Shown one piece after another: positions 36,466-44,911 of a DNA stretch of 54,425 bases (position 1 is its first letter; each line of letters opens with the position of its first letter). This DNA comes from Planctomycetota bacterium (GTDB lineage: Bacteria > Planctomycetota > Planctomycetia > Pirellulales > Pirellulaceae). A program made the position numbers and the translations under genes. The DNA is taken from positions 1-54,425 of the forward strand of contig JAPOIJ010000008.1 of assembly GCA_029979005.1 (NCBI GenBank). The letters are read 5' to 3'. Below the pieces are notes generated by a model. That model did not search any database. It was not told the origin of the DNA and saw nothing but the letters and a program-made list of their open reading frames with translations.

Positions 36466-37604
36466 CAGTTAAGAAAAAAACAGGTGGACTTGCAGGTGTT
36501 GTTGCTGGTGAGACTGCCATCGCAACGGTTGGTAAAGAGGGCAAAGGTCTAAATTATCGTGGTTACTCAATTCATGATCTAGCGGCGGAGGCGACATTTG
36601 AGGAGGTCGCTTTTCTACTTCTTTATGGTCACCTTCCCCTGAGAAAAGAGCTGGACAGCTTTACGGCAAGACTTGTCAGTGGACGCCAGTTGCCGGACGC
36701 TTTGTGTCAAACGCTGCGTTCAATTCCAGCGGATGCCCATCCCATGGATGTTCTTCGCACCGGATGTTCGATGCTGGGTGTTTTGGAGCCTGAGACATCG
36801 TTTAGCCAGCAAGAGCAAAAGGCCGAACGTTTATTGGCCTGCCTGCCTTCGATGCTGGTGTATTGGTATCGCTTTGTTCAAGACGGGACGGAAATCGACT
36901 TCGATTCAAACGAGACAAGCATTGCTGGATACTTTCTCGAAAAAATGCATGATACGACGCCATCAGATCTTCATCGTCGCGTGATGGACGTGTCGCTTGT
37001 GTTGTATGCCGAACATGAATTTAATGCGTCTACCTTTACCGCCCGAGTTTGTACGGCGACGCTTTCTGACTTATTCTCTGCAATTACCGGGGCGATTGGA
37101 ACACTGCGGGGACCATTGCATGGGGGAGCCAACGAAGCGGCGATGGAGTTGATCGAGAAATTTCAAACGCCAGATGAAGCAGAAGCCGGCATTTTGGAAA
37201 TGTTGTCGAGTAAAGCGTTGATTATGGGATTCGGCCATCGAGTCTATTCGATATCAGATCCTCGTAATGAAGTGATTAAAGGCTGGGCAAAGCAGCTTTC
37301 GGAAGCCAATGGTGACACGGTACTTTATCCGGTTTCTGAGCGAATCGAGCAGGTGATGTGGCGAGAGAAAAAGTTGTTTCCCAATCTCGATTTTTACAGC
37401 GCCTCGGTTTACCATTTCCTTGGAATACCGACCGAGATGTTCACTCCAATTTTTGTCCTCTCGAGAGTCTCTGGTTGGGCCGCACATGTCTTTGAGCAGC
37501 GCTCCAATAACCGTCTTATCCGCCCCGGAGCGGAATACATTGGTCCTGATCAGCTCGATTTCGTAGCAATCGACGATCGCGATGCAGCAGGAGATTCCGT
37601 GTAA
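36462..37604 (+). CDS. prpC: 2-methylcitrate synthase (citrate synthase family)
   Basis: Condenses propionyl-CoA with oxaloacetate to 2-methylcitrate, the first step of the cycle that PrpB ends. Citrate synthase motifs are all present: [12 protein letters not shown], the catalytic His in [11 protein letters not shown] (about residue 220), [14 protein letters not shown] (about 255) and the Asp region [11 protein letters not shown]. At 380 residues it matches the PrpC size class. A citrate synthase with mixed specificity is possible. Overlap with prpB by four bases supports the methylcitrate role. No prpD dehydratase lies beside it. Confidence 0.92.
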   Translation: MTVKKKTGGLAGVVAGETAIATVGKEGKGLNYRGYSIHDLAAEATFEEVAFLLLYGHLPLRKELDSFTARLVSGRQLPDALCQTLRSIPADAHPMDVLRTGCSMLGVLEPETSFSQQEQKAERLLACLPSMLVYWYRFVQDGTEIDFDSNETSIAGYFLEKMHDTTPSDLHRRVMDVSLVLYAEHEFNASTFTARVCTATLSDLFSAITGAIGTLRGPLHGGANEAAMELIEKFQTPDEAEAGILEMLSSKALIMGFGHRVYSISDPRNEVIKGWAKQLSEANGDTVLYPVSERIEQVMWREKKLFPNLDFYSASVYHFLGIPTEMFTPIFVLSRVSGWAAHVFEQRSNNRLIRPGAEYIGPDQLDFVAIDDRDAAGDSV

Positions 37605-37647
37605 GTAACAGCGCGAACAAGTAATTATCGACGCATTCTTATTGGTA

Positions 37648-38382
37648 TTACTCGTCCAATTGTGCCGCTGCCGATTGGTCGACAAAGAAGAAAAGCTCAC
37701 CTTGCGGAACGATGTGAGAGGTGGGGTAATCTCGATAACGGCCCGATTCTTGTAGGATTTCTGCGAGAATTGGGGCCTTGCTTTGACCAGTAATCAGGAA
37801 ATATATGCAAGAACTTGCATTGATGATCTTGCCCGTGATCGTGATGCGTTTTTGCCCACTCTCTGGATGCGTTGCAACTTCGCAGATTCGTTCCGATTCG
37901 AGGAAGTTAATTTCATGCGGAAAGATGGAAGCCGTGTGCCCGTCAGCACCCATGCCTAAGATCATTATATCGAAAGCAGGGATGTCGTTGCTGTTTTGGG
38001 AAACAATACTTGAGATTTCTTTCTCGTAACGCGACGCTTCGATACTCGGCTCGTCTTCTCCACGAACTCGATGGATGTTGGTGGAGGGAATATTTATTTT
38101 TGACAAAAGTAAACGACTGGCTTCGCCAAAATTGCTTTCCGCATCATTAGGGGGAACACATCTTTCGTCTCCCCAGAAGAAGTGAATTTTGGTCCAATCG
38201 ACTGAGTTGGCGTGTTCTTCGGCAAGTACTTGAAATAGAAGCTTAGGTGTACTGCCTCCAGAAAGTGAGACAGTGATCAATTCCTGGGTGGAAGACAGGG
38301 AGTGAAGTTTAGCCACAAATTCGCTGGCGAATGAGCGAGCGACTTCAGGGTTGTCAGAGTATTTTTTGATGACGGGTTTCAC
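37648..38382 (-). CDS. pgl: 6-phosphogluconolactonase
   Basis: Hydrolyses 6-phosphogluconolactone in the oxidative pentose phosphate pathway. A 244-residue protein of the SOL/DevB type: VSLSGGSTPKLLFQVL at about residue 40, the conserved FFWGDERCVPPNDAESNF at about 69 and the GMGADGHTASIFP motif at about 146. The start codon is GTG. No glucose-6-phosphate dehydrogenase lies next to it. It converges with prpC with 43 bases between stop codons. Confidence 0.93.
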   Translation of the reverse strand: MKPVIKKYSDNPEVARSFASEFVAKLHSLSSTQELITVSLSGGSTPKLLFQVLAEEHANSVDWTKIHFFWGDERCVPPNDAESNFGEASRLLLSKINIPSTNIHRVRGEDEPSIEASRYEKEISSIVSQNSNDIPAFDIMILGMGADGHTASIFPHEINFLESERICEVATHPESGQKRITITGKIINASSCIYFLITGQSKAPILAEILQESGRYRDYPTSHIVPQGELFFFVDQSAAAQLDE

Positions 38383-38433
38383 GGTAGTAATCCGGTTTGG
38401 GTTGCGAATTGGACAGTTTAAAGATTTTGTAGG

Positions 38434-39246
38434 TTAATGATTCGCGAACAAGTGGCGAAATTTTTGAGGGATTTTCTTTCGTTCACCGGCAGCAAACCGC
38501 ACTGGTTTTTGGTCGTTAAAATTAAATGTGTCCTGAAACCATGGGCGACTGTAAACGAGGTAGAGGATGGGGCGAGCGTAATCTGCATTGTTTGCCATGC
38601 CGCCGTGAATTACGCGATAGTCCATCAGATAAGCATCGCCACGGTCGGGTGACGGAACACTTGCTTGTGACCACTGAGGAGATTCCGACAAAGCGCCAAG
38701 TTCCTGCCGAGCGGTCGCCCTTCGGTGGCTTCCTTCCCAGATCGCAGTGGAACCAGTTTTCTGGTTAATGTCAACTAACGGGATGACGACCGTCAGGGCA
38801 TAGGGAGGAATACTTCCGCATGCTTCGGGAGACTCAAACAAAGGGGGATGGTCAAAGTGAATTGGCTGGTGCTGCGCGCCTGGGAAACTGAGCACTGAGC
38901 CAAAACTGGAAATCACACACTGGCTCCCCAAGATAGATTGCACCAAGGGAAACAAAATATCGTTGGCGTATAAAAGAGGATCATTAAACGGCGGCTTTAG
39001 TTTTATGGAAATCATGAATCTCTGATCTCCAACTACTGCGTGTTTTTTCCTTAATTTCTTGATGGGCTGGTCGGTGTAACTTTGCTGATAAGCACCGGCT
39101 AATTCGTCCACGAAAGACCGAGGAATAGCATTTTTTAACCATAACGCTCCATGTTCGAGGAATAGTTCTCTAGCATGGTTCTGCGTGCTTTCGAGCAATT
39201 GTTGTGTCTGAAGCTCGGTTTTAGAGACGGCAATTGTTGAATTCAT
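38434..39246 (-). CDS. PhyH-family Fe(II)/2-oxoglutarate dioxygenase
   Basis: A 270-residue phytanoyl-CoA dioxygenase-like protein. The iron ligands are visible as HFDHPPLF (His and Asp) and the distal His in YRVIHGGMANN; the 2-oxoglutarate Arg may be ARP just after it. The start at 39246 is preferred, since the frame open to 39375 adds an atypical stretch. Such enzymes hydroxylate lipids or small molecules; the substrate here is unknown. It follows pgl on the same strand, 51 bases upstream of it, without evident functional link. Confidence 0.86.
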   Translation of the reverse strand: MNSTIAVSKTELQTQQLLESTQNHARELFLEHGALWLKNAIPRSFVDELAGAYQQSYTDQPIKKLRKKHAVVGDQRFMISIKLKPPFNDPLLYANDILFPLVQSILGSQCVISSFGSVLSFPGAQHQPIHFDHPPLFESPEACGSIPPYALTVVIPLVDINQKTGSTAIWEGSHRRATARQELGALSESPQWSQASVPSPDRGDAYLMDYRVIHGGMANNADYARPILYLVYSRPWFQDTFNFNDQKPVRFAAGERKKIPQKFRHLFANH

Positions 39247-39566
39247 GGCAATCGAATGCAGACGGCAATGGGTGGATGGCGAAACCGCCGAAGTGTGCCT
39301 TATTCTACAGTCTACGGAATTCAGAGTCAGGTATTGGTTGGATATTTGTTTGAGTGGTCTGTTGTATTGAGGCATCCAAAGTTTTTACAAATCTAAGGCG
39401 GTTTGTTGAGGTCGTTACGTAATTACCTAGAGGCATTGTCTCTGTTTCGATGTTGAGAACTGGTTTTTGTAGGTTGGGTTTAAGTTGAAATCCCATTGCG
39501 GATTCATTTAATGCGTTGGGTTTGGTAGGATTTATAGCTCACGTGAGCCAAGTATAAGGGGGAGTG
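39247..39566. other. Intergenic region, 320 bp, with a 12-bp palindrome
   Basis: Divergent region between the PhyH gene and a small lipoprotein gene. Apart from the palindrome GCTCACGTGAGC at 39537-39548 I see nothing that can be named. Confidence 0.4.
39537..39548. promoter_or_regulatory. Perfect 12-bp palindrome upstream of lipoprotein gene
   Basis: GCTCACGTGAGC is a perfect palindrome ending 18 bases before the lipoprotein start codon. It is well placed for an operator that would block transcription or initiation, but it could also be chance. Confidence 0.35.
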
Positions 39567-39983
39567 ATGTTGTTCGTGCACCACCGTCGAGTTTTCATGC
39601 TGATTCTGTCTGTCTTTTGCATTAGTGGATGCGATATGCAAACACCGGCAGATAAAATTCAAGTATGTTTTGACGAAGTCAAAAGTGCGACTGCTGAGTT
39701 TCATCAAAATATGGTTGAAATTACAGACCAAGCCTCAGCGGAGCGGATCCTGCCTGAATTAGAAGCAAGCCACCAACGACTAGCTGAAGCCTTTAATGCT
39801 CTCGACGAAGCGACGTTGACGAGTTCCCGAGGGGCTCGGAAAATAATCATGGAGGTAGAAGATTACAAGAAGGATCAGCGAGAACTGTTGAGAATCCAAT
39901 TCGATCGGCTGAAAGAAGATGAATTCGTTAAAGCCGTGGTTGAGCCTTTTATGCGGAGGATAAACGCGTTTAAGGCGATGTAG
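39567..39983 (+). CDS. Small lipoprotein of unknown function
   Basis: A 138-residue predicted lipoprotein. The signal MLILSVFCISGC ends in a good lipobox (ISGC), with the mature Cys at about residue 22. The rest is charged and helical, with a coiled-coil-like region. A purine-rich GGGGGAG lies just before the start; a GTG at 39564 and an ATG at 39597 are alternative starts. I do not recognise a family. It precedes the TorD-like gene on the same strand by about 85 bases. Confidence 0.7.
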   Translation: MLFVHHRRVFMLILSVFCISGCDMQTPADKIQVCFDEVKSATAEFHQNMVEITDQASAERILPELEASHQRLAEAFNALDEATLTSSRGARKIIMEVEDYKKDQRELLRIQFDRLKEDEFVKAVVEPFMRRINAFKAM

Positions 39984-40067
39984 ACTTTTACACTTTATCA
40001 GCGGTAAAACAATTTGCGTTAGCTTTTCTAACGCTATCTTCGATGGAGCGATGTGCAAGTGAGCGGA

Positions 40068-40652
40068 ATGCCTAACGCGACCGGCCAATTGGCCGAAATT
40101 GTTAAATTGATCGGCAGACTTTGGCTGTTTGAAGTCAATCAATCAACCCTTGAGTCGATGTGTGGTTCAGAATTCCGTGAGGCTTATGAATCGCTTGGGG
40201 GCGAATTGCCTGAAGCTGTTTCAACAGAAATAGTCGAACAGCTTGCGATAGAATACTGTGAGCTATTGATCGGGCCGAAAGAACACATCTCACCTGTCCA
40301 GTCGATCTGGTCAGAGGCACAGTATCAAGCTGAGACGGCAGCGTCGATGAACCGGTTTTTCGACGTTTTGCCAGGCTACCGCCCTCAGTCTTCGCTGCAA
40401 GATCACATAGGCGTTCAATTTGATTTCTTGAGTGAATTGATGCGACTTGTGCGGGATCCTGAACAAGGGGAGGTTGTGCGGGAAGTGATTCAGTGCTTTG
40501 TTGATGATCATTTGAGTTGGTCATTGCCAATGTTTGAAAAAATTGTCTCTGAAACGAATTCTTCTTTTTATCGAGGATTGGCAATTGTCTCTGCCAATTT
40601 TGTAAAGGGTGTGTTGCCGCAATTAAGTATGGTGTCCACCTCCACGGACTAA
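40068..40652 (+). CDS. TorD/DmsD-like redox enzyme chaperone
   Basis: A 194-residue all-helical protein resembling the TorD/NarJ family, which fold and hold molybdenum-cofactor or similar exported redox enzymes. Landmarks are the EYCELLIGPKEHISPVQSIW segment (about residues 60-80), comparable to the family motif YxxLF(G/V)PxxPxxPxESxY, and the DHIGVQFDFLSELMRLV helix, comparable to EPDHLGxELxFMxxL. No molybdoenzyme subunit is found in this window. A GTG at 40053 is an alternative start. It is followed by a transglutaminase-like lipoprotein gene after 31 bases. Confidence 0.78.
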   Translation: MPNATGQLAEIVKLIGRLWLFEVNQSTLESMCGSEFREAYESLGGELPEAVSTEIVEQLAIEYCELLIGPKEHISPVQSIWSEAQYQAETAASMNRFFDVLPGYRPQSSLQDHIGVQFDFLSELMRLVRDPEQGEVVREVIQCFVDDHLSWSLPMFEKIVSETNSSFYRGLAIVSANFVKGVLPQLSMVSTSTD

Positions 40653-40683
40653 TGTTTCAAGAATTGTATTCCAGAGTTAAAAA

Positions 40684-41718
40684 ATGAAGTTTGAATTATC
40701 AGCTGGTTGTTGCGTTTGTTTAGCGAGTATCGCGTTGCTTACCGTTGTTGGTTGTAATGAAGGTGGGACCCCACCTTCGGTTACGTCCCAGCCAGAGGTG
40801 TCGGATTCCAGTGGAAATTTGGATGTTGAATCACGGCAATTTGAGTTCGAATATGCTGCTGAAATTCAGGGCGTACCCAAAGATGCATCGGTTCGGATTT
40901 GGTTCCCCGTGGCTGAATCCAACCCTCAGCAAACCGTGGAGATGTTAAGCTCGGATGTCCCCGGAGAATTGACGTTGCACCGTGATGCGAACTATCAAAA
41001 TCAGATCGGTTTCGTTGAACAGCAAATGGACGGAGATGGGAATATTCCGTTTGGAATTAAATATAAAATTAATCGAATAGAAGCGGGGACTGACGGCTCT
41101 GAATTGTCATTGAACCCAAAGGAGAAGGGACTGTTTCTGAGTGCGAATGCCATGGTTCCTGTCGAAGGAAAGCCTTTGACACTTCTTGCCGATAAACAGC
41201 TTCCGGAAGATCCGGTGGACGCTGGACTACTGCTGTATGATACGGTTGAAAGTCACATGACTTACGACAAATCAAAACCGGGTTACGGGAAAGGTGATGC
41301 TGTGTGGGCCTGTGATAGTCAAACGGGAAACTGCACTGATTTTCACAGCCTGTTTATTTCGTTAGCTCGCAGTCAACAAATTCCTGCAAAGTTTGAGATC
41401 GGTTTCCCAATTCCGACGGGTCAGCAGAACGGGAAAGTTGGAGGGTACCATTGTTGGGCTTGGTTTCATGCTGATGGTGTTGGGTGGACTCCAGTCGATA
41501 TTTCAGAGGCGGACAAGAATCCGTCGATGAAGGATTATTATTTTGGAAAGTTATCTGCGGATAGGGTGACGTTTTCCAAAGGACGCGATATAGAACTTGT
41601 TCCGAAGTCTGAGCATGGTCCGTTAAACTACTTCGTCTACCCGTACGTCGAGGTAGATGGGGAGCCCTGGCCTAAAGAAAAAATCAAGTTGAATTTTTCT
41701 TTCCAAGAAACCCAGTAA
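40684..41718 (+). CDS. Transglutaminase-like lipoprotein with complete catalytic triad
   Basis: A 344-residue lipoprotein. The signal ends in the lipobox VVGC (Cys at about 24). An N-terminal beta-rich domain is followed by a transglutaminase core with the triad visible: Cys near 217 in NCTDFHSLF, His near 256 in GGYHCWAWF and Asp near 271 in TPVDISEA. It could act as a peptidase or cross-linker on the outside of the inner membrane. It differs from the pair at 21.5-23.5 kb, whose Asp and partly His are missing. A small membrane protein gene follows after 28 bases, probably in one transcript. Confidence 0.87.
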   Translation: MKFELSAGCCVCLASIALLTVVGCNEGGTPPSVTSQPEVSDSSGNLDVESRQFEFEYAAEIQGVPKDASVRIWFPVAESNPQQTVEMLSSDVPGELTLHRDANYQNQIGFVEQQMDGDGNIPFGIKYKINRIEAGTDGSELSLNPKEKGLFLSANAMVPVEGKPLTLLADKQLPEDPVDAGLLLYDTVESHMTYDKSKPGYGKGDAVWACDSQTGNCTDFHSLFISLARSQQIPAKFEIGFPIPTGQQNGKVGGYHCWAWFHADGVGWTPVDISEADKNPSMKDYYFGKLSADRVTFSKGRDIELVPKSEHGPLNYFVYPYVEVDGEPWPKEKIKLNFSFQETQ

Positions 41719-41746
41719 AGTCACTCTCTCTCTAGGTAATTTCAAA

Positions 41747-42013
41747 ATGAAACAGCACCGCACAATTGGCGTTTTTCTGCTTGGTTGCGCCGTTATCTGT
41801 TTTTTAATTGCCTGGGAGCGTTATTACTCGGCGGTTCAAACTGCTCAGGAAATCGCACGTGCTATTACCGAAATCGAATACGAGTCCGTATCCATGCCGA
41901 TTGAAACGACGGTTAGTGGACTGCTGGGAGTTGCACTGGCAGTTGCCGGTATCGTATTAATAACGGAATATGTTCGCGGAAAAAGCAAACCTGACGATCT
42001 GCTCCAGCGGTAA
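41747..42013 (+). CDS. Small two-helix membrane protein
   Basis: An 88-residue protein with two hydrophobic segments: about residues 7-24 (IGVFLLGCAVICFLIAW) and about 56-75 (VSGLLGVALAVAGIVLI). Between them is a short hydrophilic stretch. It follows the transglutaminase-like lipoprotein closely and probably shares its transcript. No family was recognised. Confidence 0.68.
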   Translation: MKQHRTIGVFLLGCAVICFLIAWERYYSAVQTAQEIARAITEIEYESVSMPIETTVSGLLGVALAVAGIVLITEYVRGKSKPDDLLQR

Positions 42014-42025
42014 TTGAGTTGGTGA

Positions 42026-42043
42026 GGAAACCAATTGGTTTCC
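42026..42043. terminator. Perfect 18-bp palindrome between convergent genes
   Basis: GGAAACCAATTGGTTTCC is an exact inverted repeat between the stop codons of the small membrane gene (+) and rph (-). It has almost no loop and no T-run, so it may be a cruciform-forming element or part of a shared terminator rather than a standard intrinsic one. Confidence 0.45.
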
Positions 42044-42062
42044 GTCCAATTTCACGTGGAAC

Positions 42063-42782
42063 CTAAAACTTAGGCCATTGTTTTCCAATTGCTTTTTGTT
42101 GGATTTGGGTAAGCTGTTTAATGCTTTTCTTGGCTAGCTTAATAAGATCTGCTAACTCGTTTTCACTGAAGGTTGCTTCTTCTCCAGTGCCCTGGATTTC
42201 GACGAATTGGCCGCGACCGGTCATGACGACGTTCATGTCAACACTGGCGGCAAAATCCATCGGGTAATCCAAGTCCGTGACTGGTTTGCCGTCAACGATC
42301 CCGACACTGATCGCCGCAATTGAATCTCGAAGTGGATAGACTTTGGGGTCGGGTAGATCTTTTTTGATTGAATTGATGGCGTCTACGAGCGCAATCATCC
42401 CTCCCGTGATGCTGGCGGTGCGAGTACCCCCGTCGGCTTGAAGAACGTCACAGTCAACTGTGATTTGGCGAGCACCTAGTGCTTCCAGATTTGCAACTGC
42501 GCGGAGGCTTCTCCCGATGAGTCTTTGAATTTCAGTGGTCCTGCCGTCGACCTTAGATCGATCTCTTCGTTTACGCGGACTGGTGCTTCCCGGAAGCATG
42601 TTGTATTCCGCTGTAATCCAGCCTTTTTCAGAGTTTCGCATCCATGGTGGAACATCTTCAGAGACACTCGCTGTGCAGAGGACAACGGTTCCACCACATT
42701 GGTAGAGGACACTGCCTGGAGTCTTGTTGGTGAATTTGCGTTTTACTTTGACTGGGCGTATTTCGTTGGCTTTTCGAGTCAT
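42063..42782 (-). CDS. rph: Ribonuclease PH
   Basis: Phosphorolytic 3'-5' exoribonuclease that trims the 3' ends of tRNA precursors. A 239-residue protein with [15 protein letters not shown], the [17 protein letters not shown] segment, [17 protein letters not shown] and the catalytic core [20 protein letters not shown]. Length matches the family. The ATG at 42782 is chosen over a TTG at 42791. It is the last gene of the run argB, argF, rph, with about 59 bases after argF. Confidence 0.97.
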   Translation of the reverse strand: MTRKANEIRPVKVKRKFTNKTPGSVLYQCGGTVVLCTASVSEDVPPWMRNSEKGWITAEYNMLPGSTSPRKRRDRSKVDGRTTEIQRLIGRSLRAVANLEALGARQITVDCDVLQADGGTRTASITGGMIALVDAINSIKKDLPDPKVYPLRDSIAAISVGIVDGKPVTDLDYPMDFAASVDMNVVMTGRGQFVEIQGTGEEATFSENELADLIKLAKKSIKQLTQIQQKAIGKQWPKF

Positions 42783-42841
42783 GGTATTCAATCGTGCAGG
42801 AATAGTTTTTTTGAGAGTTGGGACTTTAAGCAGAACAGCAA

Positions 42842-43768
42842 CTAGCTGGCTTTCGACGCTTCGGTAAGCAACCAGACTACAAGTCCCTTTTGGGCATGAA
42901 GTCGATTGTTTGCTTGCTGGATAATTGCGCTTTGAGGGCTGTCGATTACTTCTGAGGTAACCTCTTCGCCTCGCCTTGCTGGTAAACAGTGTAGGAATTT
43001 GGCACCGTCTCGAGCGGAGTTCATGATGTTCTGGTTGATTTGGTAGCCAGACAGATCAGAAAGGCGCTGCTGTGATTCGGCCTCTTGTCCCATGCTTGTC
43101 CAAACGTCGGTGTAAACGAAAGCAGCATCCGCTGCAGCGGCGACTGCATCGCTCGTTTGTGTGATGATTGGCGAACCAGCAGCCTCATTGAGTTGATCAA
43201 TGAAGGACGATTCAAATTGGTATTTTTCAGGTGCACCAATTCGCAGTGGGATGTTTAGTTTACTACACGCTACCGCGAGACTGTAAGTTACGTTGTTGGC
43301 ATCTCCAAGATAAGCGATGCTCACATCGCTTAGACCGCCTGCTAATTCCTGGATCGTCAAAATATCGGCGAGAGCCTGGCAGGGGTGGGAGACATCGGTC
43401 AATCCATTAATAATTGGGCACTCGCTGAACTCGGTGGCTTCAACGACTTGTTGGTGGCTCTTGGCGCGAATGACGAGGACGTCGAGGTAGCTGGTAAGAA
43501 TTGGCATAAAGTCGCAGAGCGGTTCGCGCTTGCCCCAACCAACATCTTCTCCAAGGAAAAGTGCCGAACCACCGAGTTGTCGAATCAACGTCTCAAAACT
43601 GACACGCGTCCGGAGGGAAGGTTTCTCGAACAGTAGGCCCATAACCTGATGTTCCAGCAATCCTGGTCGGTTGCCCTCATTAAGCTTAGATTTTAGATCT
43701 GATGAAATTTCCAGAACCCGACGAATTTCTTCGCTGGAAAGGTCAAACAGGGAAAGCACATGTCTCAT
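42842..43768 (-). CDS. argF: Ornithine carbamoyltransferase
   Basis: Makes citrulline from ornithine and carbamoyl phosphate. The carbamoyl phosphate motif SLRTR is near residue 51, HPCQAL near 128, and the ornithine-binding [11 protein letters not shown] near 259. At 308 residues it has the family length. The ATG at 43768 starts [15 protein letters not shown] as usual for the family. The stop of argB is 41 bases upstream, so the two arginine genes are likely cotranscribed. Confidence 0.95.
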   Translation of the reverse strand: MRHVLSLFDLSSEEIRRVLEISSDLKSKLNEGNRPGLLEHQVMGLLFEKPSLRTRVSFETLIRQLGGSALFLGEDVGWGKREPLCDFMPILTSYLDVLVIRAKSHQQVVEATEFSECPIINGLTDVSHPCQALADILTIQELAGGLSDVSIAYLGDANNVTYSLAVACSKLNIPLRIGAPEKYQFESSFIDQLNEAAGSPIITQTSDAVAAAADAAFVYTDVWTSMGQEAESQQRLSDLSGYQINQNIMNSARDGAKFLHCLPARRGEEVTSEVIDSPQSAIIQQANNRLHAQKGLVVWLLTEASKAS

Positions 43769-43809
43769 GCGATGTCCTTTTGCATATCTCAGAGAGATGG
43801 ATGGAAGGT

Positions 43810-44754
43810 TCAAGTCTGGTTGGAAATGACGGTGCCGATGCCGCTGCTGGTGTAAACTTCGAGCAATAACCCGTGCCGAAGAGAGCCATTAACTATGTGT
43901 ACTTTTCGAACTCCGCGGTCAATGGTCTCAAGGCATGCTTCCACTTTGGGAATCATTCCGTCGGAAATCGTACCATCGGCTATTAACTCTAAAGCTTCCG
44001 ATTTGGTAAGACTTGAAATAATAGAATCCGGATCGGACGGGTCTCGAAGGACTCCGGGGACATCTGACAAAATTACCAGTTTGTCTGCGTTAAGTTCCTG
44101 AGCAAGTTTGGTCGCAACGGTATCGGCGTTTACGTTAAGTTTTTGCCCATCGGCATCGACACACATTGACGGGATAAATGGGGTTTGGCCGGCGTAGCAA
44201 AGGTTGTCAATTACCAATCGGTCAACTTTTGTGACTTCACCGACGAATCCGAGGTCGACGGGTTGCCCGTCATTTCCGTTTAGTTCTAGTTTTTTACCGG
44301 TTAAGACTGGAGTTGAATCGAAGTTTAACGTCATCGCGCGACCACCGATTTTTTCAAATTCGTCGGCCAAAAATTGATTCGTTTCCTGTGCGAGGACCCG
44401 CTCGACGATGTCGAGCGTGGGGGCGTCTGTGTATCTTCTTCCTTCGACGAAACGCGGTTCTATTCCGGCCTCTTTCATGGCAGCTGAAATCCGACTACCT
44501 GCCCCATGAACAACAACGGGGCGCATTCCCACGGTTTCCATGAAATGAATGTCGAGCAAAATGTGGTGGAGCGCATCGATGTCATCGAGCATGCTACCGC
44601 CCAGTTTGATGACGGTGGTTTTGTCTCGAAACATTCGGATCCAGCCGAGTGCTTCGATTAAGGTGTTTGCTTTTTGAATTGCCTGTTCCACGGTGTTCGT
44701 TTCTTTTGAGTGTTGAGTCTGCGACTTGCGTAGAGCAATGGGAAAGCTCACCAT
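43810..44754 (-). CDS. argB: Acetylglutamate kinase
   Basis: Phosphorylates N-acetylglutamate, the second step of arginine synthesis. The motif [11 protein letters not shown] near residue 50 begins the amino acid kinase fold, [10 protein letters not shown] near 82 binds the acetylglutamate and [11 protein letters not shown] near 230 binds ATP. The start is uncertain: the ATG at 44754 has a GGAAG ribosome binding site seven bases before, but homologs usually start nearer [14 protein letters not shown], which would suit the GTG at 44691. Either way the catalytic domain is complete. Confidence 0.93.
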   Translation of the reverse strand: MVSFPIALRKSQTQHSKETNTVEQAIQKANTLIEALGWIRMFRDKTTVIKLGGSMLDDIDALHHILLDIHFMETVGMRPVVVHGAGSRISAAMKEAGIEPRFVEGRRYTDAPTLDIVERVLAQETNQFLADEFEKIGGRAMTLNFDSTPVLTGKKLELNGNDGQPVDLGFVGEVTKVDRLVIDNLCYAGQTPFIPSMCVDADGQKLNVNADTVATKLAQELNADKLVILSDVPGVLRDPSDPDSIISSLTKSEALELIADGTISDGMIPKVEACLETIDRGVRKVHIVNGSLRHGLLLEVYTSSGIGTVISNQT

Positions 44755-44911
44755 CCTAGAACTTCCGATGGGCCGGTGCAAGGTTCTAGATATTGGTCGT
44801 CCAATTACCCGGATAGTATCCGGCCTCTGAAATCAGGCTTGAGTAGGTTTACTACTTTGGTGAAATGACCCCAAAAGATTACTAAATCGAACGTTAAAGG
44901 AGTGCCGAGGG

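Noticed and set aside
37254-37700. 148-codon minus-strand ORF
   Set aside because: Overlaps prpC and the end of pgl in other frames; shadow.
40135-40584. 149-codon minus-strand ORF
   Set aside because: Antisense to the TorD-like gene; no domain features.
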